Origin: Cepaea nemoralis
Taxonomy: Eukaryota > Mollusca > Gastropoda > Stylommatophora > Helicidae
Assembly: GCA_014155875.1 (NCBI GenBank)
Contig: JACEFZ010022384.1
Span: forward strand, 129,501-193,500
Direction of reading: 5' to 3'
DNA length: 64,000 nucleotides
In this document: one piece after another, positions 31,623 through 44,100 of the stretch
How positions within the stretch are numbered: position 1 is the first letter of the stretch
Layout of the letters: every line of letters starts with the position of its first letter
Made by a program: the position numbers and the translations under genes
Notes under the pieces: generated by a model
Databases searched by the model: none
Told to the model about the DNA's origin: nothing
What the model saw: only the letters and a program-made list of their open reading frames with translations

Positions 31623-33720
31623 ATATCTGATGTTATTAATACTACTACACATACTACAATGTCTGATGTTATTAATACTACTACACACACTACTATATCT
31701 GATGTTATTAATACTACTACACACACTACTATATCTGATGTTATTAATACTACTACAAGTACTACAATGTCTGCTGTTATTAATACTACTACACATACTA
31801 CAATGTCTGATGTTATTAATACTACTTCAAATACTACAATGTCTGCTGTTATTAATACTACTACACATACTACAATGTCTGCTATTATTAATACTACTAC
31901 AAGTACTACAATGTCTGCTATTATTAATACTACTACAAGTACTACAATCTCTGCTGTTATTAATACTACTACAAGTACTATAATGTCTGCTGTTATTAAT
32001 ACTACTACACGCACTACTATATATGATGTTATTAATACTACTACACGCACTACTATATATGATGTTATTAATACTACTACACGCACTACTATATATGATG
32101 TTATTAATACTACTACACGTACTACTATATATGATGTTATTAATACTACTACACGCACTACTATATATGATGTTATTAATACTACTACACGTACTACTAT
32201 ATCTGATGTTATTAATACTACTACAAGTACTACAATGTCTGCTGTTATTAATACTACTACACACACTACTATATCTGATGTTATTAATACTACTACATGC
32301 ACTACTATATATGATGTTATTAATACTACTACACGTACTACAATCTCTGCTGTTATTAATACTACTACAAGTACTACAATGTCTGCTGTTATTAATATTA
32401 CTACACGTACTACTTTATCTGATATTATTAATACTACTACAAGTACTACAATCTCTGCTGTTATTAATAATACTACACGTACTACAATGTCTGCTGTTAT
32501 TAATATTACTACACGTACTACTTTATCTGATGTTATTAATACTACTACAAGTACTACAATGTCTGCTGTTATTAATATTACTACACGTACTACTTTATCT
32601 GATGTTATTAATACTACTACAAGTACTACAATCTCTGCTGTTATTAATACTACTACACATACTACAATGTCTGCTGTTATTAATATTACTACATGTACTA
32701 CTTTATCTGATGTTATTAATACTACTACAAGTACTACAATCTCTGCTGTTATTAATACTACTACAAGTACTACAATCTCTGCTGTTATTAATACTACTAC
32801 AAGTACTACAATCTCTGCTGTTATTAATACTACTACAAGTACTACAATGTCTGCTGTTATTAATATTACTACACGTACTACTTTATCTGATGTTATTAAT
32901 ACTACTACAAGTACTACAATGTCTGCTGCTATTAATACTACTACAAATACTACAATCTCTGCTGTTATTAATACTACTACAAGTACTACATTCTCTGCTG
33001 TTATTAATACTACTACAAGTACTACAATGTCTGCTGTTATTAATACTACTACAAGTACTACAATGTCTGCTGTTATTAATACTATAGCAAGTACTACAAT
33101 CTCTGCTGTTATTAATACTATAGCAAGTACTACAATCTCTGCTGTTATTAATACTACTACAAGTACTACAATGTCTGCTTTTATTAATACTACTACAAGT
33201 ACTACAATGTCTGCTGTTATTAATGCTATAGCAAGTACTACAATCTCTGCTGTTATTAATACTACTACAAGTACTACAATGTCTGCTGTTATTAATACTA
33301 CTACAAGTACTACAATGTCTGCTGTTATTAATATTACTACACGTACTACTTTATCTGATTTATTAATACTACTACAAGTACTACAATGTCTGCTGTTATT
33401 AATACTACTACAAGTACTACAATGTCTGCTGTTATTAATACTACTACAAGTACTACAATGTCTGCTGTTATTAATACTATAGCAAGTACTACAATCTCTG
33501 CTGTTATTAATACTACTACAAGTACTACAATGTCTGCTTTATTAATACTACTACAAGTACTACAATGTCTGTTGTTATTAATACTATAGCAAGTACTACA
33601 ATCTCTGCTGTTATTAATACTACTACAAGTACTACAATGTCTGCTGTTATTAATACTACTACAAGTACTACAATTTCTGCTGTTGTTAATACTACCAGAA
33701 TGCTACAGTTCCTGCTGTTG
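31623..33720. repeat. 36 bp minisatellite, about 58 copies
   Basis: Unit TCTGCTGTTATTAATACTAC + TACAAGTACTACAATG = 12 codons. One + frame stays open for 635 codons as SAVINTTTSTTM repeats. Two 1-base losses (33357-33360 and 33538-33540) shift the frame. It is flanked by intron sequence and lacks splice support. Ends about 290 bases before exon 11. Confidence 0.95.
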
Positions 33721-34012
33721 TTAATACTGCTACAAATACTACAATCCATACTATTGCTAACATTGCACCTAGTACTAAATTTGATGGTACTAAAACTACT
33801 AATACCGTTATAAAATTTCTACAGTGATCTAAGAATTCCTTGGCCCTAAACTTGTTTCTATTTTTTTCTAATGTAAAAATATATGTAAACATATATGAAA
33901 TAGAAAATAATTTGAGACAATAAAGAAACATAAGAAATAAAGTATACAGGTAAACAAAAACAAAAATAAGTGTGTGTTAATATGCTATACATTTTCTTCT
34001 ATGTCATCACAG

Positions 34013-37000
34013 GAAATCAACAGTTTACCCATTCAAGTCTGAATCCCATCACAGTAGGCGTTCAACAAGTCAGTCTTCTCATCGGGTTCCCGTAATTAAT
34101 GGTTCTGCACCAAAGAGGGACAGAAGATCCCTCAGCCCATGGCAAGGTTCAGGACAGATTGGGAGACAGTCATCACCAAAGTCATCATATAAGAGTAGTG
34201 AAGACAGAACCGCATCGTTGAAGCAGTCAATGAATGAACAATATTTGCAGCAGCCATATTTGTCACCAGGTACCAGCCAGTTGAGTGCAAGGGAAGACTT
34301 CATACAAGCAGACGTCAGTCACAGTTTGCCGAGGCAGAGTCCTTACTATGAAACTGATTTACAGGGATCTGACTTGGCATACGGCAAATCACCTGTTTTA
34401 TCTGAACAATTTGGGAAAACTGCTTCTTATACATATTCTCAGACAGGATCTAGAAGATCCTCTGGACAACCTGCCTCACTGCATTCTCCATATCAAAGAG
34501 AGGATTCTCAGTTTGCACCAGAACTGTCACAAATGTCTGTCCATTCTTATACTAGACCTGTCCAGTCACAACTGCAGTCAGAGTATCCGGTTAGTTCACA
34601 CACAAGTATGCCACGTCAAAAGTTTGCTTCTGCAGCATCACGAACTTCAGCAAAGGTCTCTAGCATGTTCAATCAGCCACAGTCTCCTAGGGCATTCACA
34701 CAATCTTCGCAGCACGGTATTCCTACTGCTAGTACACGTCCTACTTCCTCAGTAAGATGGAGTTCCTCAGAAGGACCACAGTATTCTAGGCCCCCAGCAA
34801 GTGTGCCGTCTGCTGGTTCAACACATCATGCAGCTTCTGTACGTGGATATCCTTCTGTGGTGTCAGTACAGCCACATGTGTTACCTTCAACTCATGGAAT
34901 ACCAGAATATTGCAAATCTAGGTTAGGTTCACCTACTGCAATATATCCGACTGGTTCTATGCGTGGATACCCTTCAGCAGAACACCCGCAGATGCCATCT
35001 CTGATTCCAGGAATATCAGAACATTCAAGGCCAGCAGGGTCACCGACTCCCATGTATCCAGGTAGTTCTGTACATGTGTATCCTTCTTCCGTATCAGAAC
35101 AGATGCAGGTGCCATCTCTGATGCCAGGTATACTATCACATGGTCCATCTAGTGTAGGTACTTTTGCTCCAATGTATCCAGCTGGTTCTGTACATGGTTA
35201 TCCTTCTTCAGTATCAGAACACCCGCAGATGCCATCTCTGATTCCAGGAATATCAGAACATTCAAGGCCAGCTGTGTCACCTGCTCCCATGTATCCAGGT
35301 AGTTCTGTACATGGTTATCCTTCTTCCGTATCAGAACAGACACAGGTGCCATCTCTGACACCAGGTATACCATCACATGGTTCGTCTCAGGTAGGAGCTT
35401 CTGCTCCAACACCTCCAGCTGGTTCTGTGCACGGATACCCTTCTTCAGTATCAGAACAGCCTCAGATGCCAGTGCTTACTCCAGGAATACCATCACATGG
35501 TCCATCCATGGCAGGTACCCCAGCTTCAACACACCCAGCTGGTTCTGTACATGGGTATCCTTCTGCAATATCAGAACAGACACCTCAGGCTCCAGGAATA
35601 TTATCACAGGGTCCATCCAAGACAGGTACCCCAGATTCAACACATCCAGCTGGTTCTGTGCATGGGTATCCTTCTGCAGTATCAGAACAGCCACAGACGT
35701 TTACTTCAACTGTTAGAATATCACCGACTGGTGCATCTCAGGTAGTATCTTCTGCCCCAATGTATCCAGCTGGTTCTGCACATGGGTATCCTTCTTCAGT
35801 ATCAGAACAGGCACCGGTGCCATCTCTGACTCCAGGAATATTATCAAAAGGTCCATCCAGGGCAGGTATTCCAGCCCCATCATACCCAGCTGGTTCTGTA
35901 CATGGGTATCCTTCAGTATCAGAACAGCCACAGATGCCAATGCTTACTCAAGGAATACCATCACATGGTCCATCCAGGGCAGGTACCCCAGCTTCAACAC
36001 ACCCAGCTGGTTCTGTGCATGGGTATCCTTCTGGAGTATCAGAACAGGCACCTCAGGCTCCAGGAATACTATCACAGGGTCCATCCAAGACAGGTACCCC
36101 AGATTCAACATATCCAGCTGGTTCTGTGCCTGAGCACCCTTCTGCAGTATCAGAACAGCCACAGAAGTTTACTTCAACTGTTAGAATATTACCGACTGGT
36201 GCATATCAGGTAGTATCTTCTGCTCCAATGTATCCAGCTGGTTCTGTACATGGGTATCCTTCTTCAGTATCAGAACAGGCACCGATAGCACCTCTGCCTC
36301 CAGGAATACCAGCACATGGTCCATCTAGGGAGGGTACACCAGCTTCAACACACCCAGCTGGTTCTGTGCATGGGTATCCTTCTGCAGTATCAGAACAGGC
36401 ACCGATGCCATCTCAGGCTCCAAGCATAGTATCACATGGTCCATCCAGGGCAGGTACCCCAGCTTCAACACATCCAGCTGGTTCTGTGCATGAGTATCCT
36501 TCTGCAGTATCAGAACAGCCACAGACGTTTACTTCGACTGTTAGAATATCACCGACTGGTGCATATCAGGTAGTATCTTCTGCTCCAATGTATCCAGCTG
36601 GTTCTGCACATGGGTATCCTTCTTCAGTATCAGAACAGGCACCGGTGCCATCTCTGACTCCAGGAATATTATCAAAAGGTCCATCCAGGGCAGTTACTCC
36701 AGCCCCATCATACCCAGCTGGTTCTGTACATGAGTATCCTTCTTCAGTATCAGAACAGGCACCGGTTCCATCTCTGATTCCAGGAATATCATTGCAAGGT
36801 CCATCCAGGGCAGTTACTCCAGCTCCATCATATCAAGCTGGTTCTGCAGTATCAGAACAACCACAGGCAGCACTTCTGTCTCCTGGAGCACCACATTTTT
36901 CTGCAATGAGAGCACCTTCACCTGATGCATCATACACTGCTGATTCTTCTGCAGCATTAGGACAACAACAACAAATATTACCCCAGACGCCAAGAGCATC

Positions 37001-37543
37001 ACAACAAAGTCGTGTGCAAGTATTTTCTCCTTCTCTATCATATTCAACAAAGTCTCCTTCAGTGCAGCCTGAGTTCTATGATGAACTACATCCGGATGTA
37101 GCAAGAAACTCACAAGCATTGACACCTCTGTCTGACGCACAAGGTGGCCTTCAGCACATGGACAGTGAGACAAGGCAGCCAAGACAGAGCACCATTTCTG
37201 AAATTTCAAGGCATTCTGCAAATCAAGCAGCTACCCCTGAATCTCAGAGGCATACGTCATTTCAGACAGAAATGTCTGCTACGCCGGGTCACTCCCCATC
37301 ACAAGCTGACTTCTCAATTGCCTCACGCTCCTTGGCTCATTCAGATTATTCTTATACTTCAAGACATTCACCATCTAAATCATTAAGAGAAACTGCTACA
37401 GTGAAGTCCCTGACACCGGAGGAGCCTGAGATGGCTACAAGTTACATCCATGGTGACATGAGCCGTTCATCAGCTCGGGGCAGCCTCCTTCGGTCTTCAT
37501 TGCTACAAGGGCAGATAAGCTCAAGAGATGTTCCTCAAGAACG
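34013..37543 (+). CDS. Exon 11, giant Ser/Pro repeat exon
   Basis: Acceptor ATGTCATCACAG at 34001-34012 and donor AACG|GTAAGG at 37543/37544. 3531 nt (1,177 codons), phase 2 at both ends, open throughout. The first 270 codons are Ser/Gln/Arg-rich. About 34840-36900 holds roughly 18 copies of a 37-40 residue unit (YPAGSVHGYPSSVSEQ, then a variable PSLTPGI-x-S-x-GPS part). Every few units a variant carrying TFTSTVRISPTGA recurs, a sign of block-wise duplication. The last 200 codons are Ser-rich without the repeat. Likely a long flexible, cytoplasm-facing spacer; it also resembles mucin-like sequence, but there is no signal peptide context and the membrane anchor is at the extreme C-terminus. 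Confidence 0.9.
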
Positions 37544-38070
37544 GTAAGGCATTTACAACCCTAGAGATTGGTAAGGCATTTACAACCCTAGAGATCGGTA
37601 AGGCATTTACAACCCTAGAGATTGGTAAGGCATTTACAACCCTAGAGATCGGTAAGGCATTTACAACCCTAGAGATCGGTAAGGCATTTACAACCCTAGA
37701 GATCGGTAAGGCATTTACAACCCTAGAGATCGGTAAGGCATTTACAACCCTAGAGATCGGTACGGCATTTACAACCCTAGAGATCGGTGAGGCATTTACA
37801 ACCCTAGAGATCGGTAAGGCATTTACAACCCTAGAGATCGGTAAGGCATTTACAACCCTAGAGATCGGTAAGGCATTTACAACCCTAGAGATCGGTAAGG
37901 CATTTACAACCCTAGAGATCGGTAAGGCATTTACAACCCTAGAGATCGGTAAGGCATTTAAACCCTAGAGATCGGTACGGCATTTACAACCCTAGAGATT
38001 GGTAAGGCATTTACAACCCTAGAGATCGGTACGGCATTTACAACCCTAGAGATCAGTAAGGCATTTACAA
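37544..38070 (+). repeat. 27 bp minisatellite made of the exon 11 splice donor (about 19 copies)
   Basis: The intron begins GTAAGGCATTTACAACCCTA + GAGATTG and this 27 bp unit repeats head to tail. Almost every copy keeps G|GTAAGG; a few have GTACGG or GTGAGG. The first GT is the exon 11 donor. One copy at about 37960 has lost a base (ATTTAAACCC). Confidence 0.95.
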
Positions 38071-38137
38071 CCATAGCAGCTAGAGCTCTAGTATGAAGAC
38101 GATGTGTAAAAATTCTAATAGAAATTTTGTGCAAAAT

Positions 38138-41100
38138 CTCTGATCATCATCATCATGTGCCATGTCACGTGGCACAGATGATCATGTTACTTTATAAACA
38201 TTTGTTCTCTGTGATCATCATCGTCATGTGCCATGTCACGTGGCACAGATGATCATGCTATTTTATAAACATTTGTTCTCTGTGATCATCATCATCATGT
38301 GCCATGTCACGTGGCACAGATGATCATGTTACTTTATAAACATTTGTCCTCTGTGATCATCATCATCATGTGTCATGTCACGTGGCACAGATGATCATGT
38401 TACTTTATAAACATTTGTTCTCTGTGATCATCATCATCATGTGTCATGTCACGTGGCACAGATGATCATGTTACTTTATAAACATTTGTTCTCTGTGATC
38501 ATCATCATCATGTGTCATGTCACGTGGCACAGATGATCATGTTACTTTATAAACATTTGTTCTCTGTGATCATCATCATCATGTGTCATGTCACGTGGCA
38601 CAGATGATCATGTTACTTTATAAACATTTGTTCTCTGTGATCATCATCATCATGTGTCATGTCACGTGGCACAGATGATCATGTTACTTTATAAACATTT
38701 GTTCTCTGTGATCATCATCATCATGTGTCATGTCACGTGGCACAGATGATCATGTTACTTTATAAACATTTGTTCTCTGTGATCATCATCATCATGTGCC
38801 ATGTCACGTGGCACAGATGATCATGTTATTTTATAAACATTTGTCCTCTGTGATCATCATCATCATGTGCCATGTCACGTGGCACAGATGATCATGTTAC
38901 TTTATAAACATTTGTCCTCTGTGATCATCATCATCATGTGCCATGTCACGTGGCACAGATGATCATGTTACTTTATAAACATTTGTTCTCTGTGATCATC
39001 ATCATCATGTGCCATGTCACGTGGCACAGATGATCATGTTACTTTATAAACATTTGTTCTCTGTGATCATCATCATCATGTGCCATGTCACGTGGCACAG
39101 ATGATCATGTTATTTTATAAACATTTGTTCTCTGTGATCATCATCATCATGTGCCATGTCACGTGGCACAGATGATCATGTTATTTTATAAACATTTGTT
39201 CTCTGTGATCATCATCATCATGTGCCATGTCACGTGGCACAGATGATCATGTTATTTTATAAACATTTGTTCTCTGTGATCATCATCGTCATGTGCCATG
39301 TCACGTGGCACAGATGATCATGTTATTTTATAAACATTTGTTCTCTGTGATCATCATCGTCATGTGCCATGTCACGTGGCACAGATGATCATGTTATTTT
39401 ATAAACATTTGTTCTCTGTGATCATCATCATCATGTGCCATGTCACGTGGCACAGATGATCATGTTACTTTATAAACATTTGTTCTCTGTGATCATCATC
39501 GTCATGTGCCATGTCACGTGGCACAGATGATCATGTTATTTTATAAACATTTGTTCTCTGTGATCATCATCATCATGTGCCATGTCACGTGGCACAGATG
39601 ATCATGTTATTTTATAAACATTTGTTCTCTGTGATCATCATCATCATGTGCCATGTCACGTGGCACAGATGATCATGTTATTTTATAAACATTTGTTCTC
39701 TGTGATCATCATCGTCATGTGCCATGTCACGTGGCACAGATGATCATGTTATTTTATAAACATTTGTTCTCTGTGATCATCATCATCATGTGCCATGTCA
39801 CGTGGCACAGATGATCATGTTACTTTATAAACATTTGTTCTCTGTGATCATCATCGTCATGTGCCATGTCACGTGGCACAGATGATCATGTTATTTTATA
39901 AACATTTGTTCTCTGTGATCATCATCATCATGTGCCATGTCACGTGGCACAGATGATCATGTTACTTTATAAACATTTGTTCTCTGTGATCATCATCGTC
40001 ATGTGCCATGTCACGTGGCACAGATGATCATGTTATTTTATAAACATTTGTTCTCTGTGATCATCATCATCATGTGCCATGTCACGTGGCACAGATGATC
40101 ATGTTACTTTATAAACATTTGTTCTCTGTGATCATCATCGTCATGTGCCATGTCACGTGGCACAGATGATCATGTTATTTTATAAACATTTGTTCTCTGT
40201 GATCATCATCATCATGTGCCATGTCATGTGGCACAGATGATCATGTTATTTTATAAACATTTGTTCTCTGTGATCATCATCATCATGTGCCATGTCACGT
40301 GGCACAGATGATCATGTTATTTTATAAACATTTGTTCTCTGTGATCATCATCATCATGTGCCATGTCACGTGGCACAGATGATCATGTTACTTTATAAAC
40401 ATTTGTTCTCTGTGATCATCATCGTCATGTGCCATGTCACGTGGCACAGATGATCATGTTATTTTATAAACATTTGTTCTCTGTGATCATCATCGTCATG
40501 TGCCATGTCACGTGGCACAGATGATCATGTTACTTTATAAACATTTGTTCTCTGTGATCATCATCGTCATGTGCCATGTCACGTGGCACAGATGATCATG
40601 TTATTTTATAAACATTTGTTCTCTGTGATCATCATCATCATGTGCCATGTCACGTGGCACAGATGATCATGTTACTTTATAAACATTTGTTCTCTGTGAT
40701 CATCATCGTCATGTGCCATGTCACGTGGCACAGATGATCATGTTATTTTATAAACATTTGTTCTCTGTGATCATCATCATCATGTGCCATGTCACGTGGC
40801 ACAGATGATCATGTTATTTTATAAACATTTGTTCTCTGTGATCATCATCATCATGTGCCATGTCACGTGGCACAGATGATCATGTTATTTTATAAACATT
40901 TGTTCTCTGTGATCATCATCGTCATGTGCCATGTCACGTGGCACAGATGATCATGTTTATTTTATAAACATTTGTTCTCTGTGATCATCATCATCATGTG
41001 CCATGTCACGTGGCACAGATGATCATGTTACTTTATAAACATTTGTTCTCTGTGATCATCATCGTCATGTGCCATGTCACGTGGCACAGATGATCATGTT

Positions 41101-44100
41101 ATTTTATAAACATTTGTCCTCTGTGATCATCATCGTCATGTGCCATGTCACGTGGCACAGATGATCATGTTACTTTATAAACATTTGTCCTCTGTGATCA
41201 TCATCGTCATGTGCCATGTCACGTGGCACAGATGATCATGTTATTTTATAAACATTTGTCCTCTGTGATCATCATCATCATGTGTCATGTCACGTGGCAC
41301 AGATGATCATGTTACTTTATAAACATTTGTCCTCTGTGATCATCATCGTCATGTGCCATGTCACGTGGCACAGATGATCATGTTACTTTATAAACATTTG
41401 TTCTCTGTGATCATCATCGTCATGTGCCATGTCACGTGGCACAGATGATCATGTTACTTTATAAACATTTGTCCTCTGTGATCATCATCATCATGTGCCA
41501 TGTCACGTGGCACAGATGATCATGTTACTTTATAAACATTTGTTCTCTGTGATCATCATCGTCATGTGCCATGTCACGTGGCACAGATGATCATGTTACT
41601 TTATAAACATTTGTCCTCTGTGATCATCATCATCATGTGTCATGTCACGTGGCACAGATGATCATGTTATTTTATAAACATTTGTTCTCTGTGATCATCA
41701 TCATCATGTGCCATGTCACGTGGCACAGATGATCATGTTATTTTATAAACATTTGTTCTCTGTGATCATCATCATCATGTGCCATGTCACGTGGCACAGA
41801 TGATCATGTTACTTTATAAACATTTGTCCTCTGTGATCATCATCGTCATGTGCCATGTCACGTGGCACAGATGATCATGTTATTTTATAAACATTTGTTC
41901 TCTGTGATCATCATCATCATGTGCCATGTCACGTGGCACAGATGATCATGTTATTTTATAAACATTTGTCCTCTGTGATCATCATCGTCATGTGCCATGT
42001 CACGTGGCACAGATGATCATGTTATTTTATAAACATTTGTCCTCTGTGATCATCATCATCATGTGCCATGTCACGTGGCACAGATGATCATGTTATTTTA
42101 TAAACATTTGTCCTCTGTGATCATCATCGTCATGTGCCATGTCACGTGGCACAGATGATCATGTTACTTTATAAACATTTGTTCCTCTGTGATCATCATC
42201 ATCATGTGCCATGTCACGTGGCACAGATGATCATGTTATTTTATAAACATTTGTCCTCTGTGATCATCATCATCATGTGCCATGTCACGTGGCACAGATG
42301 ATCATGTTATTTTATAAACATTTGTTCTCTGTGATCATCATCATCATGTGCCATGTCACGTGGCACAGATGATCATGTTACTTTATAAACATTTGTCCTC
42401 TGTGATCATCATCATCATGTGCCATGTCACGTGGCACAGATGATCATGTTACTTTATAAACATTTGTTCTCTGTGATCATCATCGTCATGTGCCATGTCA
42501 CGTGGCACAGATGATCATGTTATTTTATAAACATTTGTTCTCTGTGATCATCATCGTCATGTGCCATGTCACGTGGCACAGATGATCATGTTACTTTATA
42601 AACATTTGTCCTCTGTGATCATCATCATCATGTGCCATGTCACGTGGCACAGATGATCATGTTACTTTATAAACATTTGTTCTCTGTGATCATCATCATC
42701 ATGTGCCATGTCACGTGGCACAGATGATCATGTTACTTTATAAACATTTGTCCTCTGTGATCATCATCGTCATGTGCCATGTCACGTGGCACAGATGATC
42801 ATGTTATTTTATAAACATTTGTTCTCTGTGATCATCATCATCATGTGCCATGTCACGTGGCACAGATGATCATGTTACTTTATAAACATTTGTCCTCTGT
42901 GATCATCATCGTCATGTGCCATGTCACGTGGCACAGATGATCATGTTACTTTATAAACATTTGTCCTCTGTGATCATCATCATCATGTGCCATGTCACGT
43001 GGCACAGATGATCATGTTACTTTATAAACATTTGTCCTCTGTGATCATCATCATCATGTGCCATGTCACGTGGCACAGATGATCATGTTACTTTATAAAC
43101 ATTTGTTCTCTGTGATCATCATCATCATGTGTCATGTCACGTGGCACAGATGATCATGTTACTTTATAAACATTTGTTCTCTGTGATCATCATCATCATG
43201 TGCCATGTCACGTGGCACAGATGATCATGTTACTTTATAAACATTTGTCCTCTGTGATCATCATCCGTCATGTGCCATGTCACGTGGCACAGATGATCAT
43301 GTTACCTTTATAAACATTTGTCTCTCTGTGATCATCATCGTCATGTGCCATGTCACGTGGCACAGATGATCATGTTTATTTTATAAACATTTGTCCTCTG
43401 TGATCATCATCATCATGTGCCATGTCACGTGGCACAGATGAATCATGTTATTTATAAACATTTTGTCCTCTGTGATCATCATCATCATGTGCCATGTCAC
43501 GTGGCACAGATGATCATGTTACTTTATAAACATTTGTCCTCTGTGATCATCATCGTCATGTGCCATGTCACGTGGCACAGATGATCATGTTATTTTATAA
43601 ACATTTGTCCTCTGTGATCATCATCATCATGTGCCATGTCACGTGGCACAGATGATCATGTTATTTTATAAACATTTGTCCTCTGTGATCATCATCATCA
43701 TGTGCCATGTCACGTGGCACAGATGATCATGTTACTTTATAAACATTTGTCCTCTGTGATCATCATCATCATGTGCCATGTCACGTGGCACAGATGATCA
43801 TGTTATTTTATAAACATTTGTCCTCTGTGATCATCATCATCATGTGCCATGTCACGTGGCAACAGATGATCATGTTACTTTATAAACAATTTGTTCCTCT
43901 GGTGATCATCATCATCATGTGCCATGTCACGTGGCACAGATGATCATGTTACTTTATAAACATTTGTTCTCTGTGATCATCATCATCATGTGTCATGTCA
44001 CGTGGCACAGATGATCATGTTACTTTATAAACATTTGTTCTCTGTGATCATCATCATCATGTGCCATGTCACGTGGCACAGATGATCATGTTACTTTTAT

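Noticed and set aside
31575..33482. 635-codon INTTTSTT protein
   Set aside because: A 3n repeat unit explains the frame; frame-shifting deletions are not compensated and no phase-compatible splice sites were found. Kept only as a low-interest finding.
34285..37386. Alternative frames within exon 11 (e.g. 35497-35745, 35902-36213, minus-strand frames)
   Set aside because: Shadows of the 120 bp coding repeat; the main frame is the only one continuous across the exon with matching splice phases.
37528..37968. 146-codon GKAFTTLEI repeat protein as an exon 11 extension
   Set aside because: It is not in the exon 11 frame (which reads CGG TAA at the donor) and merely reflects the 27 bp unit.
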